Part shown: positions 1-7,515 of the stretch, one piece after another | Layout of the letters: each line of letters opens with the position of its first letter | Position numbering within the stretch: position 1 is the stretch's first letter | Origin: Nocardioides sp. YIM 152315 | Lineage (GTDB): Bacteria > Actinomycetota > Actinomycetes > Propionibacteriales > Nocardioidaceae | NCBI RefSeq assembly: GCF_029210375.1 | Contig: NZ_JARGER010000047.1 | Location: forward strand, 1 to 52,146 | DNA: 52,146 nucleotides | Direction: 5' to 3' | Notes under the pieces: model-generated | Told to the model about the DNA's origin: nothing | The model's database searches: none | Seen by the model: only the letters and a program-made list of their open reading frames with translations | Made by a program: the position numbers and the translations under genes

Positions 1-6
1 GCGTAT

Positions 7-30
7 CCGACCACCCGCCCCCGACCACCC
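7..30. repeat. Two copies of CCGACCACCC at the left window edge
   Basis: The 10-mer CCGACCACCC occurs at 7-16 and 21-30. The same 10-mer recurs in a 13-bp tandem array at the extreme right end of the window. Seen directly. Whether this reflects a repeat-limited contig end or chance in GC-rich DNA is not decidable here. Confidence 0.6.
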
Positions 31-33
31 TGC

Positions 34-126
34 GGTGGTTTCGAGACAGGCGCCAGGGCGCCTTCCTCAACCACCGCAAGGCTCGGGTGGTTTCGAGACA
101 GGCGCCGGGGCGCCTCCCTCCACCAC
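34..126. repeat. Tandem pair of extragenic inverted repeats
   Basis: Two about 42-bp copies lie at 34-75 and 86-126, and a partial third (right half) at about 131-154. Each begins GGTGGTTTCGAGACAGGCGCC-like and ends CCTC(A/C)ACCACC. The outer arms GGTGG and CCACC are inverted, and the inner GGCGCC/GGCGCC arms pair as well, so each copy can fold into a long hairpin. It lies directly upstream of the L,D-transpeptidase gene. Actinobacterial genomes carry families of such GGTGGTTTCGAGAC repeats; that statement is from memory. Confidence 0.75.
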
Positions 127-179
127 CGGTGACGCTGGCGCGCCTTCCTCAACGGCCCGGCGCCGGGCACGATGACGAC

Positions 180-875
180 GTGAACCGCTTCGTCGCCCTC
201 CTGGCTGCCGTCGCCTGCATGCTCGTGCTGGCGCCGACCGCCGCCGCGGCCGCCGGTGCCGGCGCGAGCCGCTTCAAGCCCGAGCGCGTGCTCAACGAGC
301 TGCACTGCGACGCCGGTCGCGCCGACCGCCGCATCGACCGGCACACCCGGTCGGCGATCGTCAGGTTCCAGTCCCGTGTGGGGATCAGACAGACCGGGGT
401 GCTCGACGAGCGCACCCGCAGGCGTCTGCGCGAGGACGACGCGCCGCGCTGCGACCGCCGGCCGGTGCCGCGCGCCTCGGGACACGGACGCCGGATCGTG
501 GTGTCGCAGGCGCAGAACTGGGTCTGGCTGGTCGACCGCCGCGGCCGCATCGTGGCCCAGGGCGGCATGGTCGACAACGCCGCCGTGCTGCACAAGGGCT
601 CCTGGGGCACCGGCTCCTACTGCGGTCGGCCGGCGCGGGTACGGCTCAACCAGAGTGGCGCGGTGTGGATGGACGACTTCGTGCGGTTCGCGCCGTGCGG
701 CATCGGGTTCCACCGGATCCCGCGCTACAAGTCGACCGGTCGGCAGATGCACCCCGACTGGTACCTCGGCACGAACCTCGACGTCTCCCACGGCTGCGTG
801 CGCCTGTCCGCCGCGCTGGCCCGCCGGGTCTGGGGCTGGACCGCCGGCACCTACACCCGCGTCCGCGTGCTCTGA
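180..875 (+). CDS. Secreted peptidoglycan-binding L,D-transpeptidase (YkuD fold)
   Basis: Predicted 231-residue exported enzyme that forms or modifies peptidoglycan cross-links by L,D-transpeptidation. From the GTG at 180 it opens with an Ala/Leu-rich signal peptide (about residues 1-25). A PG_binding_1-type repeat follows (IRQTGVLDERTRRRL region, about 50-85), then a YkuD catalytic domain ending in the signature SHGCVRLS with catalytic His and Cys near residues 204-206. The frame is open upstream to 87, but that stretch lies in the GGTGG repeat, so the GTG at 180 was chosen. Its 3' end overlaps the convergent methyltransferase gene by 25 bases. Confidence 0.88.
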   Translation: MNRFVALLAAVACMLVLAPTAAAAAGAGASRFKPERVLNELHCDAGRADRRIDRHTRSAIVRFQSRVGIRQTGVLDERTRRRLREDDAPRCDRRPVPRASGHGRRIVVSQAQNWVWLVDRRGRIVAQGGMVDNAAVLHKGSWGTGSYCGRPARVRLNQSGAVWMDDFVRFAPCGIGFHRIPRYKSTGRQMHPDWYLGTNLDVSHGCVRLSAALARRVWGWTAGTYTRVRVL

Positions 876-1801
876 CGCTCGGTCGCCCCCACGCCCCACA
901 ACGCGGCGACGTGCCGCGCGTCGGTGCCGCAGCAACCGCCCACGATGCCCAGCGAGGGCAGCAACGGTCGGAGCGCGTCGTACGACGAGGTCAGCAGGTC
1001 GAGGTCGCCCTCGTCCAGGGTCTCGGCTGCGTCGAGCTCGGCGTGGCTCTGGGTGGAGGCGTTCGGGTTGACCTGCACGATCCGCCTGCGCCAGGCCCCG
1101 TCGGTCAGGCCGGGTGCGATGTGTGTCGGATGGGCGCAGTTGACGATGAAGCCGTCGGGTGCGTCCTCCGCGTCGACCCGCTCGACGGCGTCGCGGAGCG
1201 TGGTGCCGTCGGGGAGCCTCCCGTCGGTCTCGACGGTGAAGCCGGCGAGGACGGGCACACCCGCCGACCGCGCCGCGCGCACGATGCCGATGCCCTCCTC
1301 CGGTGTGGTCAGCGTGTACGCCGCGACCAGGTCTGCGCCGGCGTGCGCGAGAGCCGCCACCTGGGGCCGGTGGTACTCGGCGGCGTCGTCGGGGTCGTCC
1401 CACTGCCCCGCGACGTACCCGTCGCCCCGCGGCCCGACCACACCGATCAGGCGGACGTCGTCGAGGTCGGCGTACTCCTCGCGCAGGCCGTGCAGGAAGT
1501 CAACGGCAGCGGTGTTCACCCGGGCGAGCGCGGCGGCGCCGTAGCCCACGCGCACCCCCCAGTCGGGGTTGGCGCGCCAGGTCGGCGACTCGAGGGTGAG
1601 CCCGGCTCCGGCGCGCCGGGCGATCGCCGCGTACCGGTCGTAGTAGCGCCGCAGCAGCTCGCGGCCGCCGGCGTCCTCGACGAGCGGGAACGAGGCGAAC
1701 TCGGGCAGGTCGACGCCGCGATGGAAGATCAGGTCGGTCTCGAGGCCCCCGTCGCTGACGTAGCGGCCGGAGGAGAGCCAGGAGAGGTCGGGCTCGGTCA
1801 T
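851..1801 (-). CDS. mmuM: Homocysteine S-methyltransferase
   Basis: 316-residue zinc-dependent methyltransferase of the Pfam S-methyl_trans family, predicted to move a methyl group from S-methylmethionine or SAM to homocysteine to give methionine. It starts with the DGGLETDL motif typical of the family. It keeps the three Cys zinc ligands, one in the NCAH motif near residue 222 and a pair in GGCCG near 290-291. Length is normal for MmuM. The ATG at 1801 has a GGGAG ribosome-binding site 6 bases upstream. It is divergent from a TetR gene with two palindromes between them, so repression by that TetR is likely. Which methyl donor it uses cannot be read from sequence. Confidence 0.92.
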   Translation of the reverse strand: MTEPDLSWLSSGRYVSDGGLETDLIFHRGVDLPEFASFPLVEDAGGRELLRRYYDRYAAIARRAGAGLTLESPTWRANPDWGVRVGYGAAALARVNTAAVDFLHGLREEYADLDDVRLIGVVGPRGDGYVAGQWDDPDDAAEYHRPQVAALAHAGADLVAAYTLTTPEEGIGIVRAARSAGVPVLAGFTVETDGRLPDGTTLRDAVERVDAEDAPDGFIVNCAHPTHIAPGLTDGAWRRRIVQVNPNASTQSHAELDAAETLDEGDLDLLTSSYDALRPLLPSLGIVGGCCGTDARHVAALWGVGATERQSTRTRV

Positions 1802-1819
1802 GGGATGCTCCCGGTGCTG

Positions 1820-1861
1820 AAACAGACTGGACAGTCTGTTTGTAACAGACCATCTGGTCTG
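1820..1861. promoter_or_regulatory. Two palindromic operators between mmuM and tetR
   Basis: Site 1 is a perfect 9-bp inverted repeat, AAACAGACT and AGTCTGTTT, with a 4-bp spacer (1820-1841). Site 2 is a perfect 6-bp inverted repeat, CAGACC and GGTCTG, with a 4-bp spacer (1846-1861). Both share a CAGAC half-site, as expected for one dimeric repressor binding twice. The adjacent TetR protein is the obvious candidate. Confidence 0.85.
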
Positions 1862-1868
1862 GTATCCA
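1840..1868 (+). promoter_or_regulatory. Probable tetR promoter, leaderless
   Basis: A -35-like TTGTAA (1840-1845) and a -10-like TATCCA (1863-1868) are separated by exactly 17 bp, and the ATG at 1875 follows 6 nt after the -10. The second operator fills the spacer and the first overlaps the -35, a classical arrangement for autorepression. Inferred from consensus matching only. Confidence 0.6.
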
Positions 1869-1874
1869 GTGAAT

Positions 1875-2507
1875 ATGCCGAAGGACGGGTCCACGAACCG
1901 CGCACGCATCCTCGACGCCGCGGAGCAGCTCGTCATCGACCACGGGTACGCCGCCACGTCGGTCGACCGCGTGCTCGAGGCCGCCGGGACGTCGAAGGGC
2001 GCGTTCTTCCACCACTTCGACTCCAAGCTGGCGTTGGCCCGCGCGCTGACCGAGCGGTACGTCGCCGCCGACCTCGACCAGCTGAACGCCGGGCTCGACG
2101 CGACGGCCGACGTGGCCGATCCGGCCGAGCGCGTCATCGCATTCCTGCGCTACTACGAGGACCGCGGCGACGAGATCATGGGAGCACAGAGCAACTGCCT
2201 CTACGTCGCCGTGCTCACCGAGCGGCAACTGCTCGACGCCGGCACCGCCGACCTCGTGCGCGGTGCTGTCCAGGCCTGGCGCGCGGAGATCGCACGGCTC
2301 CTCTCCGCCGCCGCCGACGGGCGCGCCACCGACCTCGGAGACGTCGAGGACCTGGCCGACCACGTCTTCACGACGTTCGAGGGCGCGTTCCTGCTCTGTC
2401 GCGCGACCGGCTCGCCGCAGCACATGCGCGCCCAGCTGGGCGTGCTGCGCCGACTGGTGGGCGCCGCGCTCGGAGTCGACGACCGAGACGCCGCACGCAG
2501 CACCTGA
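1875..2507 (+). CDS. TetR/AcrR family transcriptional regulator
   Basis: 210-residue repressor. The N-terminal helix-turn-helix is clear: RILDAAEQLVIDHGYAATSV, then VLEAAGTSKGAFFHHFDSK (about residues 8-55). The C-terminal half is all-helical and would form the ligand and dimer domain. The ATG at 1875 was preferred over an in-frame GTG at 1869 because a -10-like TATCCA ends 6 nt before it. It is divergent from mmuM and very likely controls both genes through the two operators. The ligand is unknown; a methionine or one-carbon metabolite is only a guess from the neighbour. Confidence 0.93.
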   Translation: MPKDGSTNRARILDAAEQLVIDHGYAATSVDRVLEAAGTSKGAFFHHFDSKLALARALTERYVAADLDQLNAGLDATADVADPAERVIAFLRYYEDRGDEIMGAQSNCLYVAVLTERQLLDAGTADLVRGAVQAWRAEIARLLSAAADGRATDLGDVEDLADHVFTTFEGAFLLCRATGSPQHMRAQLGVLRRLVGAALGVDDRDAARST

Positions 2508-2604
2508 AGGTAGATCCGCCCGCGACGTACTTCCCGGGCGAGTCGCTGCTCCTCAGCGGATGATCCCGCGCGGTGCGGGGCCCAGCCGGAGGAGATCGGT
2601 TCTC

Positions 2605-3342
2605 ATGGACGTCAGCAGCGATTCCACGTCGGTCACCACCTTGAGCAGCCGTCGTCCGCGGCTGACGATCGTCGAGCAGCATGTCGCGTTCGCCGACGCC
2701 CTGGAGGGCAGCCTCTGGGGCAGCTTCCGGGTGCGGCAGGTCGTCGTGTCGAGCACCTCGACGGCCAGCGGCGTCGTCGCCGCCACCCGCGCCACCCGGC
2801 CCGACCTGACCCTCGTGACGACGCGGCTCGGCCCGTTCATCGAGGGCGAGGCCGTGATCGACGGACTCGCCCGGACGGGCGTCGCCGTGGTCGCGCTCTG
2901 CCCGAGCAGTGCCGACGCGGACCCCGTCCGCTGGGGTCGCTGCCTGCGTGCGGGGGCGATCGGCGTCCTCTCCCACACCTGCGCCCTCGCGACGCTCCAC
3001 GAAGCGCTCGACCGGGCTCTCGCCGGCGAGCCGGTCCTCGGCAGGTCGGAGACCGACCGCGTGCTCTCGGCGGCACGCCGCGCCGACGCCGACCCGTGGT
3101 CCGCCCGCGCCCGGCTCGACTCGCTGACGCCGCGCGAGCGGGAGGTCGTCACCCACCTCATGGGAGGGCTGTGCACGGCCGAGATCGCCCGTCGCTCCGT
3201 CGTGTCCGAGGCGACCGTGCGCACCCAGATCAAGTCCGTGCTCAGCAAGCTCGGCGTCCGCAGCCAGCTGGCCGCCGTCGCCGTCGCGCACCGGGCAGGA
3301 TGGTCCGCACCCGCCGACCACTGGATCTCCGTCGCCAGCTGA
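2605..3342 (+). CDS. Orphan LuxR/NarL-type regulator with degenerate receiver
   Basis: 245-residue DNA-binding regulator. The C-terminal part (about residues 172-235) is a canonical LuxR helix-turn-helix, beginning LTPREREVVTHLMGG and containing SEATVRTQIKSVLSKLGV. The N-terminal about 125 residues have the beta-alpha order of a response-regulator receiver, but the acidic pair is replaced (LTIVEQHVAF) and the phospho-acceptor strand reads LTLVTTRLG without Asp. It is therefore probably phosphorylation-independent. The ATG at 2605 has a GGAGGAG ribosome-binding site about 9 bases upstream. No kinase gene is adjacent. Confidence 0.82.
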   Translation: MDVSSDSTSVTTLSSRRPRLTIVEQHVAFADALEGSLWGSFRVRQVVVSSTSTASGVVAATRATRPDLTLVTTRLGPFIEGEAVIDGLARTGVAVVALCPSSADADPVRWGRCLRAGAIGVLSHTCALATLHEALDRALAGEPVLGRSETDRVLSAARRADADPWSARARLDSLTPREREVVTHLMGGLCTAEIARRSVVSEATVRTQIKSVLSKLGVRSQLAAVAVAHRAGWSAPADHWISVAS

Positions 3343-3420
3343 GCGCACCCCCTTCGACCGCCTCGGCGCGCCGCCGGCGGTCGCTGACTCGTCGCCGAGA
3401 CGAGCCGCCCTTTGCCTGCC

Positions 3421-3448
3421 CTTAGTGTCGCGCTGGAGCGCGCTTAAG
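3421..3448. promoter_or_regulatory. CTTAG ... CTTAAG direct elements, 22 bp apart
   Basis: CTTAG at 3421 and CTTAAG at 3443 lie 22 bp apart (two helical turns), upstream of the small exported-protein gene at 3497. The same CTTA elements, 11 bp apart, precede the OmpR-type response regulator at 6361-6376. This makes a binding site for that regulator plausible but unproven. Confidence 0.4.
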
Positions 3449-3496
3449 GCGCCCGTTGCGATGGTGGGTCTCCGAGGAAACAACAAGGGAGACCCG

Positions 3497-3874
3497 ATGA
3501 AGAAGGCAGTCCTTCTGACCGTCGCAGCCGTCGTCGTCCTGATCGTCGCCGCCGGTGGCGCCTGGTGGGCGCTGGCCGGGGACGGAGAGAAAACCGAGCG
3601 CGGCACCTGCGGCACCGCGACGTGGGAGCTGAGCGCCGAGGACGAGGACGGCGGGGTCGAGGTGACCTTCGAGGTCCAGTCCGCTGCACCGGGCGAGACC
3701 TGGCAGGTCCTCATCGAGCAGGACGGCGCCGAGGTCTACTCCGGCTCCCGTCAGACCGACGAGGACGCCGAGCTCGACGTCGACGTGACCGTCTCGGACA
3801 AGGACGGCTCGTCCTTCACCGCCACCGCAGCTCCCGAGAACGGCGAGGCCTGCACCGCCTCGCTCGACCGCTGA
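3497..3874 (+). CDS. Small exported or membrane-anchored protein, unknown function
   Basis: 125 residues. Residues 1-28 form a hydrophobic, Lys-started segment (MKKAVLLTVAAVVVLIVAAGG), a signal peptide or single anchor. The rest is acidic and beta-rich, with two Cys (in GTCGTA and GEACTA) that could form one disulfide. ATG 3497 has a good AAGGGAG ribosome-binding site. The next gene, 27 bases downstream, encodes another small exported beta-rich protein with a similar W(Q/R)-(V/L)-containing middle (GETWQVLIEQDG versus GSTWRLVVVHDG), so the two may be paralogues in one operon. Function not recognised. Confidence 0.75.
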   Translation: MKKAVLLTVAAVVVLIVAAGGAWWALAGDGEKTERGTCGTATWELSAEDEDGGVEVTFEVQSAAPGETWQVLIEQDGAEVYSGSRQTDEDAELDVDVTVSDKDGSSFTATAAPENGEACTASLDR

Positions 3875-3901
3875 CCCACCACTTCCACAGAGGAGACTCC
3901 G

Positions 3902-4306
3902 ATGACGAATCGCATGATCGCCCTGACCACTGCCGGCGCCCTGGTTGCGGGCTCCGCTGCCCTGCTTGCCGCGCCGGTCGCCCAGGCCGACGGCCCCGAA
4001 CGGCATGCCCACGGCCGGGTGGCCGGTGCGACGTACGAGATCGCGGTGGAGAAGGAGCGCCGCTTCGAGGTCGACGCCGACATCGACGGCGTGCCGGCCG
4101 GTTCGACCTGGCGGTTGGTCGTCGTCCACGATGGTGAGCGGGTCGGCGCCCGCACCGCCGCGGCGGTGCGCGACGACGGGCGGTGGGAGGTCGACTTCCG
4201 GGAGGTCCGCAGCCGCAACACGGCCGGGCCCGACAGGTTCAAGGTGACTCTGACCCGCGTCGGTGGTCCGGGCAAGGTCACCCGGAAGCTCGCCTTCCCG
4301 CGCTGA
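3902..4306 (+). CDS. Small secreted protein, unknown function
   Basis: 134 residues with a typical Ala-rich signal peptide ending AAPVAQADG (cleavage near residue 30). The mature part is rich in charged residues and predicted beta strands. Its GSTWRLVVVHDGERV segment resembles GETWQVLIEQDGAEV of the preceding gene, suggesting a shared fold or duplication. Ribosome-binding site AGAGGAG precedes ATG 3902. It is probably cotranscribed with the preceding gene and sits beside a two-component system, so an envelope-stress role is conceivable. No family recognised. Confidence 0.75.
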   Translation: MTNRMIALTTAGALVAGSAALLAAPVAQADGPERHAHGRVAGATYEIAVEKERRFEVDADIDGVPAGSTWRLVVVHDGERVGARTAAAVRDDGRWEVDFREVRSRNTAGPDRFKVTLTRVGGPGKVTRKLAFPR

Positions 4307-4309
4307 CGT

Positions 4310-5632
4310 CTACCGGGCGGCCGGGCCGAGGTCGACCACGACCCGCGCCCCGCCGGCCGGGGACGCACCCCACGACAGACCGCCCCCGGACTCGGTGGCG
4401 GTCTTGTCGACGATCGAGAGTCCGAGCCCGGTCGAGCCGGCGCCGGACTCTCCACGTCCCGCGACGTCGACGTCCTGCGGGAAGCCCGGCCCGCCGTCGT
4501 CGACCGTCACCCGCAGCCCCCCACCGTCCCGCGGCATGAGCGTGACGGTGACGTCGGCGTCCTCGGGCGTGTGGGTGAAGACGTTGTCGAGCAGCACGTC
4601 GACCAGCGCCTGCAGATCCTGCTCGGAGGCCGGGACGAACACCGGTCCCGCCTGCTCCACGCGGACGTCGAAGCCGCGGTCCTGGTCCTCGGCGAGCGGC
4701 GCCCAGAATCGCACGCGTTCGGCGACGACGGACACGGCGTCCACGAGCGGCACCACGCCCTCACGCTCGGACCGACGCGCCTCTCGCACGATGTGGTCGA
4801 CGGTGGCCTGGAGCTCGTCGAGGTCCGCGCTCAGCCGCGTCCGATCGTCGGCGTCCGCCAACCCGTCGATGCGCAGCCGCAGCGCCGTCATCGGCGTACG
4901 CAGCCGGTGCGAGACGTCGGCGACCCCCGCCCTCTCGCGCTCGAGCAACGACTCGATCCGTCCCACGAGACGGTTCATCGCCGTCGTGAGCTCGCGGACC
5001 TCCGGCGGCCCGGACGGCGGGACGGGGTCTGGGCGGCGACGGTCCCCCAGCGCGCCGGCGTAGGACGCCAGCCGACGGATCGGCTGCACGAAGGAGCGCC
5101 CGAGGCGGTCCGACAGCGCCAGCGCGCCGGCGAGCAACACCACCCCGAGGAGGAGCAGCACCAGCCAGGCACGCACGATGTCGGACTCGAAGCCCGGAGC
5201 GCGCACCTCGACCCGGATCACCGGCGTGGACTCGGGGCCGGCGCTGCTCGGACCCAACGAGACCGGCACCAGGATCTCGGCACCGCCGTCGACGTCGCGC
5301 ACCCGCGCCTGACCGGTCAGCCGCGCCTGCACGACGTCGCGGTCCTCGCCGGGCGACGGTCCGACGGCCTCGCCGTCGGGGTGGAGGTCGTCCGGCGGGT
5401 AGAGCACGGTCGTCTGCACGTCGTCGTCCTCGTTGATCGTCTCCAGGTACGTCGCGACCGCGCCCTCGTCCTGGCCGGACACCACCGTCTCGGTGGCCTG
5501 CACCTCGAGCGCCGCCCGCGACAGCCGGTCCTCCAGCGCGTAGCCACGCAGCAACACCGCCATCGGCACCAGCATCGCCAGCAGCACCATGCTCACCGCC
5601 GCGGCGACGGTGAGGATCAGGCTTCGGCGCAT
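4310..5632 (-). CDS. Membrane sensor histidine kinase (HAMP/HisKA/HATPase_c)
   Basis: 440-residue sensor kinase. Transmembrane helix 1 spans about residues 5-29, an extracytoplasmic domain of about 120 residues follows, and helix 2 spans about 153-174. Next come a HAMP-like linker (FVQPIRRLASYAGAL), an H-box VADVSHRLRTPMTALR with phospho-acceptor His near 242, and an ATPase domain with N-, G1- and G2-like motifs (LLDNVFTHT, VDDGGPGFP, GSTGLGLSIV). It starts 3 bases after the stop of the OmpR-type regulator gene and is cotranscribed with it. The signal sensed is unknown. Confidence 0.93.
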   Translation of the reverse strand: MRRSLILTVAAAVSMVLLAMLVPMAVLLRGYALEDRLSRAALEVQATETVVSGQDEGAVATYLETINEDDDVQTTVLYPPDDLHPDGEAVGPSPGEDRDVVQARLTGQARVRDVDGGAEILVPVSLGPSSAGPESTPVIRVEVRAPGFESDIVRAWLVLLLLGVVLLAGALALSDRLGRSFVQPIRRLASYAGALGDRRRPDPVPPSGPPEVRELTTAMNRLVGRIESLLERERAGVADVSHRLRTPMTALRLRIDGLADADDRTRLSADLDELQATVDHIVREARRSEREGVVPLVDAVSVVAERVRFWAPLAEDQDRGFDVRVEQAGPVFVPASEQDLQALVDVLLDNVFTHTPEDADVTVTLMPRDGGGLRVTVDDGGPGFPQDVDVAGRGESGAGSTGLGLSIVDKTATESGGGLSWGASPAGGARVVVDLGPAAR

Positions 5633-5635
5633 CGG

Positions 5636-6319
5636 CTACTCCGGGGCCGTCAGCCGTACGCCGACGCCGCGCACGGTGTGCAGGTAGCGCGGCTCGGCGG
5701 CCGACTCCCCCAGCTTGCGCCGCAGCCAGGACAGATGGACGTCGACGGTCTTGTCCGAGCCGCCCCACGGCTGGTTCCAGACCTCGGTGAGCAGCTCCCG
5801 CTTCGTGACGACCTCGCCGGGACGCTCCACGAGGTGGAGCAGCAGGTCGAACTCGCGCGGGCTCAGGTCGAGCGGGCGGCCGTCGAGCGTCGCGCGGCGG
5901 GCGGCCGGTGCGATCTCGAGGCCGCCGACGACCAGCGGTCCGCGCGGGGACGCCGCCGCGCCGGCGCGGCGCATCACCGCCCGGATGCGCGCATCGAGCT
6001 GGTCGGTCGTGAACGGCTTGACGACGTAGTCGTCCGCCCCGGCGTCGAGGCAGCGGACCAGGGACGGGTCGTCGTCGCGGGCGCTCGCCACGATGACGGG
6101 AACGTCGCTCACCGCTCGCAGCATCTGCAGCACCTGGGTGCCGTCGACGTCGGGCAGGCCGAGGTCGAGGATCACCAGGTCCGGGCGGTTGTCCACCGCC
6201 ATCGCGAGGCCACCCATCCCGGTGGCCGCCGACGACACCGCGTGGCCGCGCTCGTCGAGCGACCGCATCAGCAACGGCCTGATGCGCGGGTCGTCCTCGA
6301 TGATCAGCACCTGGGCCAC
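5636..6319 (-). CDS. OmpR/PhoB-type response regulator
   Basis: 227-residue regulator. The receiver domain has the acidic pair EDD at residues 8-10, the phospho-acceptor Asp near 52 (LVILDLGLPDVDG) and the conserved Lys in DDYVVKPF. The C-terminal winged helix (about 130-225) contains LSPREFDLLLHLVERPG and the DNA-contact region KTVDVHLSWLRRKLG. GTG 6319 was chosen because a -10-like TAGGTT lies 7 nt upstream, as in a leaderless mRNA; a TTG at 6328 and a GTG at 6310 are alternatives. It forms an operon with the downstream kinase. CTTA direct repeats upstream may be its own binding site. Confidence 0.93.
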   Translation of the reverse strand: MAQVLIIEDDPRIRPLLMRSLDERGHAVSSAATGMGGLAMAVDNRPDLVILDLGLPDVDGTQVLQMLRAVSDVPVIVASARDDDPSLVRCLDAGADDYVVKPFTTDQLDARIRAVMRRAGAAASPRGPLVVGGLEIAPAARRATLDGRPLDLSPREFDLLLHLVERPGEVVTKRELLTEVWNQPWGGSDKTVDVHLSWLRRKLGESAAEPRYLHTVRGVGVRLTAPE

Positions 6320-6360
6320 GGTCAGCAACCTAGACGACTCCGCGTGGGCGGCCGGTCGTC

Positions 6361-6376
6361 CTTAGCGTGGTCTTAA
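6361..6376. promoter_or_regulatory. CTTAG/CTTAA direct repeats, 11 bp apart
   Basis: CTTAG (6361-6365) and CTTAA (6372-6376) lie in direct orientation 11 bp apart between the response-regulator gene and the divergent gene at 6423. OmpR-family regulators commonly bind direct repeats at 10-11 bp spacing, so autoregulation and control of the divergent gene are plausible. Confidence 0.5.
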
Positions 6377-6422
6377 CCGTTTCCTAGCGCCTGCCGGTGA
6401 CGAGGCCGGACAGACTGGTCCC

Positions 6423-6857
6423 GTGACCGGACGGCGCATGCTCGGCTACGTGCTCGCGTGGCTGGTCGCGGCCGCCGTCTCCGTCACGGTCGGGGTGTTC
6501 GCCGTGAGCTCCGTCGGCGCCAGCGTTCGCGACCGCGGCCCGCTCGGCAACGACGTACCCGTCCCCGAGCAGGCCGAGGGTCCCCGCAGCCCCGACCCCG
6601 ACGCCGCGGTGGTCGGGCGGACGATCGAGGACGAGTTCGGCACCTTCGAGGTGGAGTGCCGCGGCGCCGTCGCCTACGGACTCGCGGCGACGCCGAGCGC
6701 AGGCTGGCGCGTCGTGAGCTACGAGCAGGGTCCCGACGACGACGTCGACGCCGTCTTCGCCAGTGGCGACCGGTCGATCGAGATCGAGGTCTACTGCAAC
6801 CAGGGTCGGCCCGTGATCGGGGACCGTGAGGAGAAGACGCTTCCCGACGACGACTGA
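6423..6857 (+). CDS. Membrane-anchored hypothetical protein
   Basis: 144 residues with one N-terminal hydrophobic helix (about residues 6-32) and a soluble acidic extracytoplasmic region. Two Cys are present (VECRG and VYCNQ). GTG 6423 is preceded 6 nt upstream by CAGACT, a possible -10 for a leaderless transcript. It is divergent from the OmpR-type two-component operon and ends 7 bases from the convergent NarL-type regulator. Function not recognised; position suggests it is a target or accessory of the two-component system. Confidence 0.78.
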   Translation: MTGRRMLGYVLAWLVAAAVSVTVGVFAVSSVGASVRDRGPLGNDVPVPEQAEGPRSPDPDAAVVGRTIEDEFGTFEVECRGAVAYGLAATPSAGWRVVSYEQGPDDDVDAVFASGDRSIEIEVYCNQGRPVIGDREEKTLPDDD

Positions 6858-6864
6858 CGACCGG

Positions 6865-7515
6865 CTACTGCCCGCCGAGGCCGGCGTCCCGCGCCCGGAT
6901 GATCGCCTCGGCGCGGTCGGTCGCCTGCAGCTTGGTGAGGATGTTGGAGACGTTGTTGCGGACCGTCTTGGGGGCCAGGTAGAGCGCCGAGGCGATCTGG
7001 GCGTTGTTCCTGCCGGCCGCGATCAGGTCGAGGATCTCGAGCTCGCGCTCGGTGAGCTGCGGGAACGCCGAGCGATCCGGCGTCGCCGTACCCGAGAGCA
7101 GGTCGGCGATCCGCAACGCCAGCGAGGCGCCGAAGACGAGTCCGCCCGCCTGCACGGTGGAGATGGCGCGGGCGACCTCGTCCTGGCTGGCCCCCTTGAC
7201 CAGGTAGCCGCGGGCGCCGGCCCGCATCGCGGCGAGGACCGTGCCGTCCTCCTCGCCCATCGTGAAGACCAGCACCCGCACGCCGGGCTGCGTCTCGGTC
7301 AGCCGACGGGTCGCGTCGATCCCGTTCATGACCGGCATCTGCAGGTCCATCACGACCACGTCGGGCCGGTGCTCGGACGCGAGCGCCACGGCCTCGGCGC
7401 CGTCACCGGCCGTCGCGACGACGGTGACGTCGGGCTGGGTGCCGAGCAACGACGCCAGCCCGTCGCGGAAGACCGGGTGGTCGTCGGCGATCAGCACTCG
7501 CACGGGTTCGGACAT
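6865..7515 (-). CDS. NarL/FixJ-type response regulator
   Basis: 216-residue regulator. The receiver domain has acidic residues ADD at 10-12, phospho-acceptor Asp near 57 (VVVMDLQMPVMNG) and Lys in GYLVKGAS. The C-terminal LuxR-type helix-turn-helix spans about 150-210, with LTERELEILDLIAAGRNNAQ and APKTVRNNVSNILTKL. The ATG directly follows the stop codon of the kinase gene, so the pair is translationally linked. Partner of that kinase. Confidence 0.95.
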   Translation of the reverse strand: MSEPVRVLIADDHPVFRDGLASLLGTQPDVTVVATAGDGAEAVALASEHRPDVVVMDLQMPVMNGIDATRRLTETQPGVRVLVFTMGEEDGTVLAAMRAGARGYLVKGASQDEVARAISTVQAGGLVFGASLALRIADLLSGTATPDRSAFPQLTERELEILDLIAAGRNNAQIASALYLAPKTVRNNVSNILTKLQATDRAEAIIRARDAGLGGQ

